This document shows positions 50,971 to 59,012 of a DNA stretch of 64,000 nt, piece after piece. Every line of letters begins with the position of its first letter. Position 1 is the stretch's first letter. Both the position numbers and the translations under genes were made by a program. This DNA is from Rhodobacteraceae bacterium M385 (lineage in GTDB: Bacteria > Pseudomonadota > Alphaproteobacteria > Rhodobacterales > Rhodobacteraceae): contig CP081102.1 in assembly GCA_025141835.1 (NCBI GenBank), positions 1,302,001-1,366,000 on the forward strand. The letters run 5' to 3'. A model generated the notes under the pieces. It did not search any database, was not told the origin of the DNA, and worked only from the letters and a program-made list of their open reading frames with translations.

Positions 50971-51735
50971 TCAGATCCTCTCGAGCGCTTTGTCGAGCCA
51001 GCCGATGAACCCGCCGGGGTTTTCGGCTACGGGCTCCAGATAGGGGGCGAGCACGTCGAATTCGGGCAGATCATCCTTGGGGCGCGGCGGCAGGTATCGG
51101 TTCACCGGCTTGGTGCCCTGTTCGGGCATCAGGTCCATCCCGCCGCGTTCTGCTGCAAGTTTGCTGACGTGGCTGTCGGGGTCTGCAAAATCGCCGAAGT
51201 GGCGCGCGCCCGCGGGACAGGTGCGCACACACGAGGGGGTGCGGTCGATTTCGGGGAGGTTCTCGTTATAGATACGGTCGACGCAAAGGGTGCATTTCTT
51301 CATCACGCCTTCGTCTTGATCCAGCTCCCGCGCGCCGTAGGGGCAGGCCCAGGCGCAGAGGCCACAGCCGATGCAATCACTTTCGTTAACCAAAACGATG
51401 CCGTCTTCCTCGCGTTTGTAAGAGGCGCCGGTGGGGCAGACGGTGACGCAGGGGGCATCTTCGCAGTGCAGGCAGGACTTGGGGAAGTGGATGGTTTGCG
51501 CTGCGGGGTGCGGTTTGGATGAGGTGGCCAGAGGTTGGACTTGATAGGAGTGGACACGGTTGAGAAAGGTGCCGGTAGGGTTTGCGCCATACGCGTCTTG
51601 ATCGCTAAGGGGCGCGCCGTAGTTTTCCGTGTTCCAACCTTTGCAGGAAATCACACAGGCATGGCAGCCGACGCAGGTATCAAGGTCGATGACGAGGCCG
51701 AGTTTCTTGGCGGGGGGAGGGGGCAATTGTGTCAT
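50971..51735 (-). CDS. soeB: Iron-sulfur subunit of the molybdoenzyme (SoeB type)
   Basis: About 254 residues from ATG 51735 (MTQLPPPPAKKLGLVIDLDT). Four ferredoxin-type cysteine groups are visible: CVGCHACVISC, CLHCEDAPCVTVCP, CIGCGLCAWACP and CTLCVDRI with CVRTCP, sufficient for four 4Fe-4S clusters as in DmsB/SoeB. It carries electrons between the catalytic and membrane subunits. No export signal is present, in agreement with a cytoplasmic location for the complex. The gap upstream carries copy 4 of the recurring motif. Confidence 0.85.
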   Translation of the reverse strand: MTQLPPPPAKKLGLVIDLDTCVGCHACVISCKGWNTENYGAPLSDQDAYGANPTGTFLNRVHSYQVQPLATSSKPHPAAQTIHFPKSCLHCEDAPCVTVCPTGASYKREEDGIVLVNESDCIGCGLCAWACPYGARELDQDEGVMKKCTLCVDRIYNENLPEIDRTPSCVRTCPAGARHFGDFADPDSHVSKLAAERGGMDLMPEQGTKPVNRYLPPRPKDDLPEFDVLAPYLEPVAENPGGFIGWLDKALERI

Positions 51736-51759
51736 GCGCTGGCTCTCTTTGCTGGCGTT

Positions 51760-51819
51760 GGAGCGAGGGGCCAGCCCCTCGCGCTCCCCGGAGGTGTATG
51801 GCCAAGATGAAGGAGCGGG
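51760..51819 (-). repeat. Copy 4 of the recurring 3' motif with long hairpin
   Basis: Motif at 51791-51819 (one base shorter in the middle) in minus orientation between soeA and soeB, followed by a stem GAGGGGC-CA-GCCCCTC at 51765-51780 that can extend by two more pairs. Same order (motif then hairpin) as the other copies. Confidence 0.7.
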
Positions 51820-51832
51820 CGCGCGGGGCCGG

Positions 51833-54637
51833 TCATTCGCCCACCTTCCAAGCAAGGTTTTTGGCGCCTTTGCCGACGGGGGATTTGATTGGCGGCAGGG
51901 AGGGTTGGGAGTAGGTTTGGGCGGGGGCTTTTTCGATGCGGACCTTGAGGTCGAACCAAGCGGCTTGGCCAGTGATCGGGTCTGAGTTGGTCCAGCGCAG
52001 GCCATCGCCTTTTGGGGGCAGAAGCTCGTGGATCAGGTGGTTCAGAAGGAAGCCTTTGGTGGCCTCGGGCGCGTTTTCATCCAGCGCCCAAGCGCCTTTG
52101 CGTTTGCCGATCGCGTTCCATGTCCAGACGGTGTTTTCGTTCAGCGCCGCCATTTCCAACACGGGGACAATGATCTCGCCGTGGGGGGAGGTGACGCGCG
52201 CCCAGTCGCCATCCTTCAGGTCGTTTTCGCGCATCAGGTTGCTGGGCATATAGAGCGGGTTGTGGCCGTGGAGTTGGCGCAGCCAAGCGTTTTGCGTGCC
52301 CCAGGAATGATACATCGCCATCGGGCGCTGGGTGAGCGCGGTGATGGGATATGCGTCACCGAGGTTTGCGGGCGCCGGGTCGGACCAGAAGGGCAGGGGG
52401 TCCATGTTTTCGGCCACGCGGGTACGCAGGTGCTCGGGCGGTTGAATGTCGCCGTGGCCTTCGGCCGCGCGGCGGAACTTTTGCATCGGCTCCACATAGA
52501 GCGAGAAGATATAGGGCTGGGGCGTGTCGTAGAGGCCCATTTCGACGGCCCAATCCTGGTACTTGGCGTTCCAGGGCTTCATGTATTGGGCGCCGTCGGG
52601 GATGTGGCTGACGAAGAAGCCGCCGTTCTCGATATATTGGTTCAGTTGATCCGGGTTGGCCTTGCCACGGCCATGTTGATTGCCATCTTCGCCGCGCCAA
52701 CCAGCCAAGGGGCCGATACCGGGGCGGCGGATGTGGTTGGTGATGTAGTCGCCGTAGTCGGCGTATTTCTGGGAGCCGTCTTCATTGATGAAGCCGGGCA
52801 GGCCCAAGCGCGCACCGAGATCACACAGCGCCGATTGGAAGCCTTTGACGTTGCGGTCAGGCTCGATCACCGGCCAACGGATCGCGTCGGCCAGCCCGTC
52901 GGCCTCGCAAATCGGGCGGTCCAGCAGCGAGATACAATCGTGGCGTTCCAGATATGTGGTATCGGGCAGGATCAGGTCGGCATAGGCCACCATCTCGGAG
53001 CTGTAGGCATCGGAATAAATGATGTGAGGGATGACGTATTCGCCGGTGTCCGCGTCCTTGTCGGTCAGCATCTCCATCACGCCGCCGGTGTTCATCGACG
53101 AGTTCCACGACATGTTCGCCATATACATAAATAGCGTGTCGATCTTGTAGGGATCGCCCGCGTGGGCGTTGGAGATCACCATATGCATGAGGCCGTGGGC
53201 CGACATCGGGTTTTCCCACGTGTAGGCCTTGTCGATACGGGCGGCAGAGCCGTCTTCGCGCAGGGCCAGATCCTCGGGGCCGTGGACGAAGCCCAGATGC
53301 GGCCCATCCAGTGGCGCCCCGGGGGTCACTTTGCAATGGGGCTTGGGGTGGATCTTTGAGGGCTTGGGGTAGGGGGGCTTGAAGCGGAAGCCGCCGGGAG
53401 CCTCCACGGTGCCAAGCAGGATTTGCAGCACATGCAGAGCGCGGCAGGTTTGGAAGCCGTTGGCGTGGGCGGAAATCCCGCGCATGGAGTGCATGGCGAC
53501 AGGGCGCGCGGTCATGCTTTTGTGGGTTTCGCCGCGGAAATCTGTCCATTCGACGGGCAGCTCAAAGCTTTCCTCAAACGCTACGCGCGCCAGTTCGGCG
53601 GCGATGGCACGGATGCGAGAAGCCTCGATCCCGGTGCGCTCGGCCACAGCCTCGGGCGCGTATTCGTCCGACATGTAGCGCTCTGCCATAAGGTGGAGGA
53701 CGGGCTTGTGGCCATTGTAGGTGGCAGCGAGGTCGGGCTGGACGCCCTTTTTATCAAAGGCGGCGGGCTTGCCGGTCTTGCGGTCGATTACTAGCTCTTT
53801 GCCATCGCCGTCGCGCAGAAGCATCCCGGTTTCCGCATCCACCAGAACCGGCGCATTGGTGAAGCGGGCGAGGTAATCGAGGTCGATCTTCCCGGCCTTC
53901 ATCAGGCAATGCACCAGCGCCAGAATGAACAGGCCATCCGTGCCCGGTGTGATGCCAACCCATTCATCTGCAACGGCATTATAGCCCGAGCGGATGGGGT
54001 TAACGCCGATAACCTTTGCGCCGCGGGCCTTGATCTTCCCTAGGCCCATCTTGATTGGATTGCTGTCGTGATCTTCGGCCACGCCAAACAGCATGAACAA
54101 TTTGGTGTGGTCCCAATCGGGTTGGCCGAACTCCCAAAACGCGCCGCCCATCGTATAGATGCCAGCGGCCGCCATATTGACGGAACAAAAGCCACCGTGG
54201 GCCGCGTAATTGGGCGTGCCAAAATTTTGCGCCCAGAAACTTGTAAAAGATTGCGATTGGTCGCGACCGGTGAAGAAGGCCAGCTTTTCGGGGGCTTCTT
54301 CGCGGATCGGGCGTAGCCAGCCTTCGGCGATGCCGTAGGCCTCTTCCCAGCTAATCTCCTCAAACTCACCCGAGCCACGGGGGCCGACCCGTTTGAGGGG
54401 CGCTTTCAGACGCGAAGGGGCGTTCACCTGCATGATGCCCGCGCTGCCTTTGGCACAGAGAACGCCTTTGTTAACAGGGTGATCGCGGTTGCCCTCGATA
54501 TAGGCGACTTTCTTTTCTCCGTCGGGGCCTTCCTTCATGTGGACGTTGATGCCGCACCGGCAGGCGCACATGTAGCAGGTGGTTTTGCGGATCTCGTCCG
54601 AGACTTTGGGGGACAGGTTCAGGTCGGGTTGTGCCAT
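51833..54637 (-). CDS. soeA: Molybdopterin oxidoreductase catalytic subunit, probable sulfite dehydrogenase SoeA
   Basis: About 934 residues from ATG 54637 (MAQPDLNLSPKVSDEI, AAGGGA upstream). The N-terminal 4Fe-4S site is CYMCACRCGI with GVLCAKG. The segment HGGFCSVNMAAAGIYTMG places a cysteine (C151) where the molybdenum ligand is expected, unlike the serine of DMSO reductase. The C-terminal molydop-binding domain is near 800-930. There is no Tat signal, so it acts in the cytoplasm as described for SoeABC. Such complexes oxidise sulfite to sulfate and feed the quinone pool; polysulfide- or thiosulfate-reductase relatives are the alternative. The link to the sulfonate genes at 24452-28063 is inferred. 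Confidence 0.75.
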   Translation of the reverse strand: MAQPDLNLSPKVSDEIRKTTCYMCACRCGINVHMKEGPDGEKKVAYIEGNRDHPVNKGVLCAKGSAGIMQVNAPSRLKAPLKRVGPRGSGEFEEISWEEAYGIAEGWLRPIREEAPEKLAFFTGRDQSQSFTSFWAQNFGTPNYAAHGGFCSVNMAAAGIYTMGGAFWEFGQPDWDHTKLFMLFGVAEDHDSNPIKMGLGKIKARGAKVIGVNPIRSGYNAVADEWVGITPGTDGLFILALVHCLMKAGKIDLDYLARFTNAPVLVDAETGMLLRDGDGKELVIDRKTGKPAAFDKKGVQPDLAATYNGHKPVLHLMAERYMSDEYAPEAVAERTGIEASRIRAIAAELARVAFEESFELPVEWTDFRGETHKSMTARPVAMHSMRGISAHANGFQTCRALHVLQILLGTVEAPGGFRFKPPYPKPSKIHPKPHCKVTPGAPLDGPHLGFVHGPEDLALREDGSAARIDKAYTWENPMSAHGLMHMVISNAHAGDPYKIDTLFMYMANMSWNSSMNTGGVMEMLTDKDADTGEYVIPHIIYSDAYSSEMVAYADLILPDTTYLERHDCISLLDRPICEADGLADAIRWPVIEPDRNVKGFQSALCDLGARLGLPGFINEDGSQKYADYGDYITNHIRRPGIGPLAGWRGEDGNQHGRGKANPDQLNQYIENGGFFVSHIPDGAQYMKPWNAKYQDWAVEMGLYDTPQPYIFSLYVEPMQKFRRAAEGHGDIQPPEHLRTRVAENMDPLPFWSDPAPANLGDAYPITALTQRPMAMYHSWGTQNAWLRQLHGHNPLYMPSNLMRENDLKDGDWARVTSPHGEIIVPVLEMAALNENTVWTWNAIGKRKGAWALDENAPEATKGFLLNHLIHELLPPKGDGLRWTNSDPITGQAAWFDLKVRIEKAPAQTYSQPSLPPIKSPVGKGAKNLAWKVGE

Positions 54638-54667
54638 GTGTGTGTCCCTTTGCAAGTCATTGGTTCG

Positions 54668-54680
54668 TCGACTTAGTCGA
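54668..54680. promoter_or_regulatory. Palindrome TCGACT-T-AGTCGA upstream of soeA
   Basis: Perfect 6-bp arms around one base, 31 bases upstream of the soeA start codon. It is placed where a repressor could block transcription. Confidence 0.45.
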
Positions 54681-54743
54681 GCATCTGCATTGCGCACCAT
54701 ATGGCCAAAGATTGTGGGTCGTAGGGCCAGAATGCTTCAGGTA

Positions 54744-54762
54744 TTGAGACTTAAGGTCTCAA
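54744..54762. promoter_or_regulatory. Palindrome TTGAGAC-N5-GTCTCAA between iclR and soeA
   Basis: Perfect 7-bp arms around TTAAG, about 107 bases upstream of soeA and 18 bases after the iclR stop codon. It may be an operator for soeABC or a weak terminator for iclR; no T-run follows. Confidence 0.5.
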
Positions 54763-54779
54763 CTTGGTTGCTATACTTA

Positions 54780-55442
54780 TTATTCGGCAGAGGCAATCAA
54801 CTGCAATCCCGCGACATCTCGAAGCTCAGCTGCTGCCATTTGAAGTCCCGCTAGGGCACTTTCTAACCGGCTTTCGAGGTTTGGCAATGCCAGCGGGAAG
54901 GTTGATCCCACCGCCGCGATCGGCGCATCGGGCGGGCCGATGGGTACGGCAAAGCCGCAGACCCCTGTCTCATAGGCGCCGCGAAGGATTTGAAACGGCT
55001 CGGCACTTGTCAACAAAACGCGTCCGATGGCTGTTGTTTCCAGTGGCACGGCAGAGCCCACGGTAAGCCCGAGGGACACCCGCGCGCCGGGGCGGGCGGA
55101 GTGGGCGACGTAAAGCGCTTGGTCGCCATCGCGTACTGCTAGGCTGATTTCGCCCCCAAGGTTTTCGGCGTGGGCATTCAGGATCGGCTGCACGGCGCGG
55201 CCAAATCCCCCGGCCTGAAGGAACTGCCCCGCAGGGCGCAGAACGCGAGCTGACAGCGCGAAGGCGCGACCTTTCTGGACGATCCAACCGGCCTCCACAA
55301 ACGTGAGGGTCAAGCGGCGCGCGGTGGACCGGTCAAGGCCGGCGCGCGCCGCGATCTCCACAAGGGTTAGGGAAGGGGCGCCGTCAAATGCGTCCAGAAT
55401 GCCGAGGCCTTTGAGGAGCGTGGTAGAGAGCGTTTTGGACAT
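54780..55442 (-). CDS. IclR-family transcriptional regulator
   Basis: A 220-residue regulator with an N-terminal winged helix (LLKGLGILDAFDGAPSLTLV, then AARAGLDRSTARRLTLTFVE) and a shortened IclR effector domain (ISLAVRDGDQALYVAHS, TAIGRVLLT, FAVPIGPPDAPIAAVGSTF). The family commonly controls aromatic degradation. It diverges from the Rieske oxygenase gene with a well-formed promoter and palindromes between, so it is the likely regulator of the 55538-61879 unit. It is shorter than the usual 250-270 residues, mainly in the middle of the effector domain. Confidence 0.9.
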   Translation of the reverse strand: MSKTLSTTLLKGLGILDAFDGAPSLTLVEIAARAGLDRSTARRLTLTFVEAGWIVQKGRAFALSARVLRPAGQFLQAGGFGRAVQPILNAHAENLGGEISLAVRDGDQALYVAHSARPGARVSLGLTVGSAVPLETTAIGRVLLTSAEPFQILRGAYETGVCGFAVPIGPPDAPIAAVGSTFPLALPNLESRLESALAGLQMAAAELRDVAGLQLIASAE

Positions 55443-55454
55443 GGGGCACCTGAC

Positions 55455-55516
55455 GTTGACAGCTCGACTTTAGCAAGCATAAGATTGAAATGTCAACTTT
55501 TGTGCGATAATCGCAC
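55455..55516 (+). promoter_or_regulatory. Promoter and operators of the Rieske oxygenase operon
   Basis: A sigma-70-like promoter TTGACA (55456-55461) and TAAGAT (55480-55485) with an 18-base spacer points toward the Rieske gene. GTTGACA (55455-55461) pairs with TGTCAAC (55491-55497) as inverted arms, and a perfect palindrome GTGCGA-TAA-TCGCAC lies at 55502-55516, just after the expected transcription start. Both are suitable IclR sites. Confidence 0.7.
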
Positions 55517-55537
55517 TTTGCTGAGGAGCACGCCCCC

Positions 55538-56851
55538 ATGATGAGCCAGGAAATGAACGACCAGATCACCCGCGTTGGGCCGGGTGCACCTGCGGGCAAA
55601 GTGCTGCGGCAATACTGGCAACCGGCTGCTTTGGTCGATGAATTGATGGGCGTGCGGCCCGTGGTTCCGGTAAAGCTATTGGGCGAGGAGTTGGTGCTGT
55701 TTCGCGATGAGACCGGCAATCTGGGCCTGATCGGGCGGCATTGTCCGCACCGCGGGGCGGATCTGGCTTATGGCCGCCTTGAAGACAACGGATTGCGTTG
55801 CCCGTTCCACGGCTGGCACTTCGACTGCTCGGGGCAGTGCGTTGAGCAACCCGGAGAGCCCGAGGGCTCGCGCATGCACGAGAAGATCAAGGCGGTGTCC
55901 TATCCGGTGCGCGAGGTAAACGGGATCATCTGGGCCTTCATGGGCGAAGGCACCCCGCCCCCTTTTGCGGAATTCGACTGTTTTCGCGCCCCTGACACTC
56001 ACGTTTTCGCTTTCAAGGGCCTGTGGGAATGCAACTGGCTGCAAGCTATGGAGGTCGGCATCGACCCCGCTCACGCCAGCTTCCTTCACCGCTTCTTGCA
56101 AGACGAAGACCCCGCCGACAGCTATGGCAAACAATTCCGGGATAAAGCGGGCAATACCGAAATCCCGATGACCAAACTGCTGCGTGATTACCCGCGCCCA
56201 GAGATCACCGTGGATGAAACCGACTATGGCCTGAAGCTGACCGCGCTGCGCCATTTGGACGATGGCCGGACCCATGTGCGCGTCACCAATCAGATTTTCC
56301 CTCAAGCCATCTGCATTCCCATGAGCCGCGAGATGACGATCACGCAATGGCACGTCCCCGTGGATGATGAGACGTGCTACTGGTTCTCCATGTTCACCAG
56401 TTTCGGCGCGCCCGTGGACAAAGTGAAGATGCGCGATCAGCGACTGGAGGAACATCGTCTGCCCGATTACGCCCCCTTGAAGAACGCCCGTAACAACTAC
56501 GGCTATGATGTCGAGGAGCAGGGCAAGCTGACCTATACGGGCATGGGGCTGGATATTAACGTCCACGACCAATGGGCCGTCGAATCGATGGGCCGTATTC
56601 AGGATCGCCGCGAAGAACACCTTGGCAAAACCGATGTGGGTATCATTAAATACCGCCGTATGCTGCGTGCCGCGATTGCTGCTTTGGAGGCCGGAGAGGG
56701 GGAGAGCTTGAAGATGCAAAATGATGACACTCAGGCTATCCGAGGCCCGCTTTCCAACGATGCCATTGCGCCCGATGACAATTGGGTGGCGGCAAGCGAG
56801 GCGGCGGATCTGGAGCGGCGCGGCCAATGCGAATGGGATGCAAGCGTTTGA
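55538..56851 (+). CDS. Rieske-type aromatic-ring oxygenase, large subunit
   Basis: A 437-residue ring-hydroxylating oxygenase. The Rieske cluster is CPHRGADLAYG (C69, H71) and CPFHGWHFD (C88, H91). The catalytic iron site is suggested by EVGIDPAHASFLHRFL (two histidines near 179 and 184). It resembles the phthalate-oxygenase-type, single-component alpha subunits, which need a separate reductase; none is encoded in the window. It is the first gene of the unit containing a glutamine-synthetase-like ligase and 3-hydroxyanthranilate dioxygenase, so the substrate is likely an aminated aromatic acid or similar ring. The adjacent ATG at 55541 may be the start. Confidence 0.9.
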   Translation: MMSQEMNDQITRVGPGAPAGKVLRQYWQPAALVDELMGVRPVVPVKLLGEELVLFRDETGNLGLIGRHCPHRGADLAYGRLEDNGLRCPFHGWHFDCSGQCVEQPGEPEGSRMHEKIKAVSYPVREVNGIIWAFMGEGTPPPFAEFDCFRAPDTHVFAFKGLWECNWLQAMEVGIDPAHASFLHRFLQDEDPADSYGKQFRDKAGNTEIPMTKLLRDYPRPEITVDETDYGLKLTALRHLDDGRTHVRVTNQIFPQAICIPMSREMTITQWHVPVDDETCYWFSMFTSFGAPVDKVKMRDQRLEEHRLPDYAPLKNARNNYGYDVEEQGKLTYTGMGLDINVHDQWAVESMGRIQDRREEHLGKTDVGIIKYRRMLRAAIAALEAGEGESLKMQNDDTQAIRGPLSNDAIAPDDNWVAASEAADLERRGQCEWDASV

Positions 56852-58218
56852 CGCCCCGTGATATTCTGGACCTGGTAGAGGCGGAGGGGATCGAGACGAT
56901 CCGCGCCGTCTTCACCGACCCCCACGGTATTCTGCGCGGCAAGGTTTTGACGGCCTCTGCCCTGCCGGGGGCGTTAATGAACGGCATTCGGGTGCCCTCG
57001 ACCCTGCTGTTGAAAGACCTGTCGCACCGCACCGTTTTTCCGGTCTGGGCCGCGGATGGCGCCCCGATGCAGGGTGCGTCAGACGTTTTGTTGCGTCTTG
57101 ACCCCGCCAGCTTCCGGCAATTGCCCCACGCGCCTCATTCGGCGTTGATCCACTGCGATGTCACCACCCTTGATGGCGCGCCGATCCCCTATGCCTCCCG
57201 CACCCTTTTGCGCCGCTGCGAGGAGGCCTTGGCCGAGGAGGGGCTGGCCGCCACCTTCGGGCTGGAGATCGAGTTTCAGGTCTTCCGCGTCACCGATCCG
57301 CGCCTGGCACCGCAGCATGCCACCATGCCCGGCACCCCGCCGCAGGTGGAAAACACCACCCAGGGCTATCAATACCTGACCGAGACCCGCTACGCAGAGG
57401 TGGAGCCGATGCTCGACCAATTGCGCCGCGCGGCGGAAGCGATGGGGATGGATGTCCGCTCGGTCGAGATCGAAATGGGCCCTTCGCAGTATGAGCTGAC
57501 CTTCGCCCCTGACAGCCCCAATCAAACCGCAGAAATGGCGGTAAACTTCCGCACCCTCGCGAAAGAGATCTGCGCCCGCGACGGATTGCTGGCCAGCTTC
57601 ATGGCGAAATCTGCGCTGCCTAATGCGGCGGCAAACGGCTGGCATATTCATCAAAGCGTCGCTGACGCGGCGGGGGCCAACATCTTCACCGCCGACAGTC
57701 CCGGCCTCAGCGATGCCGCCGCCCAGTGGACCGCTGGCCTGCTGCACCACGCCCGCGCCTGTTGCCTTCTGACGAACCCCACGGTGAACAGCTACAAGCG
57801 CTTTGTGCCGCACCAACTGGCCCCGAACCGGATCGGATGGGCCCATGACAATCGCGGCGCAATGGTCCGCGCCATTACGGCGCCCAACGACACCGCCAGC
57901 CGGGTCGAGAACCGATTGCCTGATAGCTCTGCCAACCCTTATTTTGCCTTTGCCGCGCAGCTTTTGTCGGGCCTGTCCGGCCTGAAGGGGCAGCTACAAC
58001 CGCCCCCCGCGCTGGACGATCCCTATGGACACGGCGCACCGGAACTGCCGACGAACCTAGGGGCCGCGATTGAGGCTTTTGCCGCCTCGGACACATTGCG
58101 CGAAACGCTGTCGCCAGAGGTGGCCGATTGGTTGCTGATCTTGAAGCGTGCCGAATGGGACCGCTACCTTTCCCACATCTCGGATTGGGAACATGCCGAA
58201 TATTTCGGCACGCTTTAG
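56827..58218 (+). CDS. Glutamine-synthetase-like ligase (gamma-glutamyl-amine type)
   Basis: About 463 residues. The N-terminal beta-grasp segment is RAVFTDPHGILRGKVL and the catalytic domain shows GLEIEFQVF, VEIEMGPSQYELTF, NGWHIHQSV and RVENRLPDSSANPYFAFA. Metal-binding glutamates and the ammonium-side region are present, but it is not a GlnA-type enzyme: no adenylylation tyrosine loop is evident and it is in a catabolic operon. Relatives attach glutamate to amines, including aromatic amines in aniline degradation. The start at 56827 overlaps the oxygenase gene by 25 bases; a TTG at 56848 is an alternative. The amine substrate is unknown. Confidence 0.85.
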   Translation: MRMGCKRLTPRDILDLVEAEGIETIRAVFTDPHGILRGKVLTASALPGALMNGIRVPSTLLLKDLSHRTVFPVWAADGAPMQGASDVLLRLDPASFRQLPHAPHSALIHCDVTTLDGAPIPYASRTLLRRCEEALAEEGLAATFGLEIEFQVFRVTDPRLAPQHATMPGTPPQVENTTQGYQYLTETRYAEVEPMLDQLRRAAEAMGMDVRSVEIEMGPSQYELTFAPDSPNQTAEMAVNFRTLAKEICARDGLLASFMAKSALPNAAANGWHIHQSVADAAGANIFTADSPGLSDAAAQWTAGLLHHARACCLLTNPTVNSYKRFVPHQLAPNRIGWAHDNRGAMVRAITAPNDTASRVENRLPDSSANPYFAFAAQLLSGLSGLKGQLQPPPALDDPYGHGAPELPTNLGAAIEAFAASDTLRETLSPEVADWLLILKRAEWDRYLSHISDWEHAEYFGTL

Positions 58219-58321
58219 GCATCGGGATATCAGATTTTCGGATATCTGGATCAGCATTCCGCGCTTGCGGTTATAGCGAACTCGGGCATTCTGATCTGCG
58301 GACATACTCAGGAGATATCAC

Positions 58322-58864
58322 ATGGGCCGTCTCAGCGCGTTCAACTTCAAGGCATGGATCGACGAACATCGCCACCTTCTTAAACCGCCCGTCGGCAACA
58401 AGATGATTTTTGAGGAATCCGACCTGATGGTGACGGTCGTGGGGGGACCCAACAAGCGGACCGATTACCACGACGACCCGGTCGAGGAGTTCTTCTATCA
58501 GCTCGAAGGCGACATGGTGTTGAAGCTTTTCGATGGCGAAGAGTTCTACGACGTGCCGATCCGCGAGGGCGAGATCTTCCTGCTTCCGCCCCATGTGCGC
58601 CACTCCCCCCAACGCCCGCAAGAAGGCAGCGTAGGGCTGGTGATTGAACCCAAGCGCCCGGAAGGCGCGGTAGATGCGATTGAATGGTACTGCTTTGACT
58701 GCGGCAACCTGGTGCATCGCTCGGAAATGCATCTAACCTCGATCGTGGATGATCTGCCGCCCGTCTACGCGGCGTTCTATGCCTCGGAAGAGGCGCGAAC
58801 CTGCGGGTCTTGCGGTGCGCTCCACCCCGGAAAAGAGCCGCCCGAAGGGTGGGTGACGCTATAG
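58322..58864 (+). CDS. nbaC: 3-hydroxyanthranilate 3,4-dioxygenase
   Basis: A 180-residue cupin dioxygenase. Iron ligands are H50 and E56 (DYHDDPVEEFFYQ) and H94 (RHSPQRP). Residues that bind substrate in characterised enzymes are also kept: R46, R98 and E109. The C-terminus carries two CxxC pairs (CFDCG and CGSCG), a rubredoxin-like iron site found in bacterial members. It opens 3-hydroxyanthranilate to aminocarboxymuconate semialdehyde, which can cyclise to quinolinate. The next enzyme (decarboxylase NbaD) is not in the window. An AGGAG site precedes the start; 103 bases separate it from the ligase gene. Confidence 0.92.
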   Translation: MGRLSAFNFKAWIDEHRHLLKPPVGNKMIFEESDLMVTVVGGPNKRTDYHDDPVEEFFYQLEGDMVLKLFDGEEFYDVPIREGEIFLLPPHVRHSPQRPQEGSVGLVIEPKRPEGAVDAIEWYCFDCGNLVHRSEMHLTSIVDDLPPVYAAFYASEEARTCGSCGALHPGKEPPEGWVTL

Positions 58865-59012
58865 GACTGAAAATGCTTTAGGCTTAAAATATGTTGCGCG
58901 ATGCCGGGATATGCGGCAGGGTGACGAAAAGACGACGGCCGTTTGACCCTCAGACGAGACCGAAAAATGCGCTCGGGCCAATGAAGTCACGGGCTTTAAC
59001 AAGGAGAGAAAC
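58865..59012 (+). other. Leader of the TRAP binding-protein gene
   Basis: 148 bases between the dioxygenase and the TRAP binding-protein gene. A strong AAGGAGAG ribosome site lies just before the ATG at 59013. No clear terminator or promoter is seen, so read-through from the oxygenase unit is possible. Confidence 0.4.

Noticed and set aside
51833..54637. DMSO or TMAO reductase
   Set aside because: No Tat signal, and a cysteine rather than a serine at the likely molybdenum-ligand position; the Soe/Psr branch fits better.
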